Assembly: GCA_002404055.1 (NCBI GenBank)
Contig: DHIZ01000289.1
Span: 6,371-12,590 of the forward strand
Direction of reading: 5' to 3'
From: Chloroflexi bacterium UBA4733
Lineage (GTDB): Bacteria; Chloroflexota; UBA4733
Length of the DNA: 6,220 nt
Shown: one piece after another, positions 5,045 to 6,220 of the stretch
Numbering within the stretch: the stretch's first letter is position 1
Layout: each line of letters opens with the position of its first letter
The notes under the pieces: generated by a model
What the model saw: only the letters and a program-made list of their open reading frames with translations
Told to the model about the DNA's origin: nothing
Databases searched by the model: none
Program-made: the position numbers and the translations under genes

Positions 5045-6218
5045 GCGGCGCACCACCAACGTCTTCTCCTCCTCTGTCACCTGGCTCCGCGCGGTCGCCG
5101 GGCCTGTTATTGCCGTTGCCACGCTGTACGGACTCTTCATCGCCGCTCGTCTGGTAATCCACGGTGGCGACCCTTCCGCCTTCGTGGCCGCTGGTGACCT
5201 GTTCGCCGATGCGGCGCAAGTTCCTGCCAATCTGCACGTGTTGGCGCATTCCTCCGGCTACGATGGCCAGGCGTACTACCGGCTCGCCCTGGAACCGTGG
5301 ACGGCGAAGGCCAACGATCACGGCATCTGGCTGGATAACCCGGCCTACCGGCAGCAACGCATACTCTACCCCGTGCTCGCCTGGCTGCTCTCGCTGGGCC
5401 GCCCAGCGCTGGTTCCCGCTGCACTGATCGCTGTCAACTTTCTCGCGCTTTGCCTGATTGCCGGCGTCGGGGCGGCACTGGCGCACTCGTTCCAACGGCC
5501 GTCGTGGTGGGGAGCTTTGCCGGCGCTCTGCCCCGGCTTTGTGGTGACGCTCGCCCTGGATCTCACCGAGATCGTTGAGTTGACGCTTGTCCTGGTCGGC
5601 GTATGGCTGCTCCTCCGTCAGCGCCACGTCGGCGCAGCACTCTGCCTCACCCTGGCAGTCCTGACGCGCGAATCCGCGTTGCTCGTGCCGGTCGCCCTCG
5701 CGCTGGTGTGGGCGCGCGACCGCCTCCGCGGCGTCGGGCAACAGCAGCCAGCGGCGCTCTTCGCGGTGCCGATCGCGACCTATGTCGCCTGGCAAGGGCT
5801 GCTCTGGTGGCGCTGGCAGAGCCTGCCGTTTCGGGGCAACAGTGGCAACATCGGGCTGCCACTTGCCGGCCTCGCGCAATACGTCGGCCGGTTGGCGCCC
5901 TGGTCGCGCCCGGCCGACGCCGTATGGCTCCTTGAGATGTTGGCGCTGGTCATGTTCGGCCTCGGCGTGCTGGCGGCGTTGCGTGAAAGGAGGAGCCCCC
6001 TCTGGCTCTGCCTGGCCTGGCTCCTCTACAGCCTGCTCCTCGCCTGCCTGGGCACTTCAGTCTGGGGCGAGGACATTGGCTCCCTGCGGGCTATTACCGA
6101 GTGGTACGTCCTCGGGACGGTACTGCTGATGCGCTCCAGTGCGAAGCCCCGCCTGCTCTTTGTGGCGCCATCGCTGGTGCTCATGGCTTGGATGTGGCTG
6201 GCGATGGCGTTGCTCTAG
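4989..6218 (+). CDS. Multi-pass membrane protein, GT39-like/cell-surface glycopolymer formation type
   Basis: The predicted protein has 409 residues and about eight to ten membrane segments. After the first one (about 35-53) comes an outer loop with GGDPSAFVAAGD, then SGYDGQAYYRLAL (Asp92) and NPAYRQQRILYPVLAWLLSLG. LTRES lies at 225-229. These blocks resemble polyprenyl-phosphate-sugar GT-C glycosyltransferases and, more closely, the proteins named AZOBR_p60025 family cell surface glycopolymer formation proteins (recalled, not searched). The acidic residue in the first outer loop is where GT-C enzymes place the catalytic carboxylate. Start choice is unsure. There is no ATG, GTG or TTG in frame between the Uma2 stop and the first membrane segment, so the gene must begin inside the Uma2 gene. 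ATG 4989 gives a 56-nt overlap; ATG 4980 is possible. No strong ribosome site precedes either, which suggests translational coupling. TAG is at 6216-6218. Confidence 0.82.
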   Translation: MVWTCCRASRTQFVGSSVRRRTTNVFSSSVTWLRAVAGPVIAVATLYGLFIAARLVIHGGDPSAFVAAGDLFADAAQVPANLHVLAHSSGYDGQAYYRLALEPWTAKANDHGIWLDNPAYRQQRILYPVLAWLLSLGRPALVPAALIAVNFLALCLIAGVGAALAHSFQRPSWWGALPALCPGFVVTLALDLTEIVELTLVLVGVWLLLRQRHVGAALCLTLAVLTRESALLVPVALALVWARDRLRGVGQQQPAALFAVPIATYVAWQGLLWWRWQSLPFRGNSGNIGLPLAGLAQYVGRLAPWSRPADAVWLLEMLALVMFGLGVLAALRERRSPLWLCLAWLLYSLLLACLGTSVWGEDIGSLRAITEWYVLGTVLLMRSSAKPRLLFVAPSLVLMAWMWLAMALL

Positions 6219-6220
6219 CC

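Noticed and set aside
5037..5879. 280-codon minus-strand ORF antisense to the membrane protein
   Set aside because: It is a charged, motif-free shadow; the plus strand has the hydrophobic segments and conserved blocks.
1..6220. CRISPR array, insertion sequence, tRNA or rRNA
   Set aside because: No regularly spaced repeats, transposase motifs with terminal repeats, or cloverleaf or rRNA-like segments were seen on either strand.

Overview
The window is GC-rich DNA with long gap-free coding stretches and good Shine-Dalgarno sites. The mix of a GH130-type glycoside phosphorylase, an Uma2-family nuclease-like gene, a GT39-like membrane protein and G-rich intergenic repeats fits Chloroflexota (for example a thermomicrobial lineage) best. 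That assignment is inferred from gene content and composition, not from a marker gene.

Layout. (1) 1-285, plus strand: the C-terminal end of a GH130 beta-mannoside phosphorylase/hydrolase, cut by the window edge. (2) 286-520: no convincing gene. (3) 521-760, plus: a small basic protein with a four-cysteine zinc ribbon whose 3' end runs into a G-quadruplex-type motif. (4) 733-794: an imperfect G/C-rich inverted repeat between this gene and the next, which converge. (5) 801-4064, minus: the dominant gene, a 1087-residue protein with an N-terminal GNAT acetyltransferase domain and about 900 residues of beta-rich sequence. (6) 4065-4438: a divergent control region. (7) 4439-5044, plus: an Uma2-family protein. 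(8) 4989-6218, plus: a multi-pass membrane protein of the GT39-like/cell-surface glycopolymer type, overlapping the end of the Uma2 gene and ending 2 bp before the window does.

The most interesting part is the control region of the GNAT gene. The minus strand carries a good sigma70-type promoter (TTGACG, 17 bp, TATAGT). About 260 nt of leader follow, containing a 5' hairpin, an AGGAGG site, a 29-codon Pro/Arg-rich upstream ORF starting MVHDRPRF, a canonical intrinsic terminator with six T, and then a second AGGAGG site and the GTG start of the big gene. This is the architecture of ribosome-mediated transcription attenuation. The RPR triplet near the start of the leader peptide matches the Arg/Lys-X-Arg/Lys arrest pattern known for macrolide-dependent ribosome stalling, so a drug-responsive or Pro/Arg-responsive attenuator is a testable hypothesis.

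How the genes may work together: three of the five protein genes (GH130, GNAT fusion, GT39-like protein) could relate to glycans, but they lie on different strands and do not form one operon. Only Uma2 and the membrane protein look co-transcribed.
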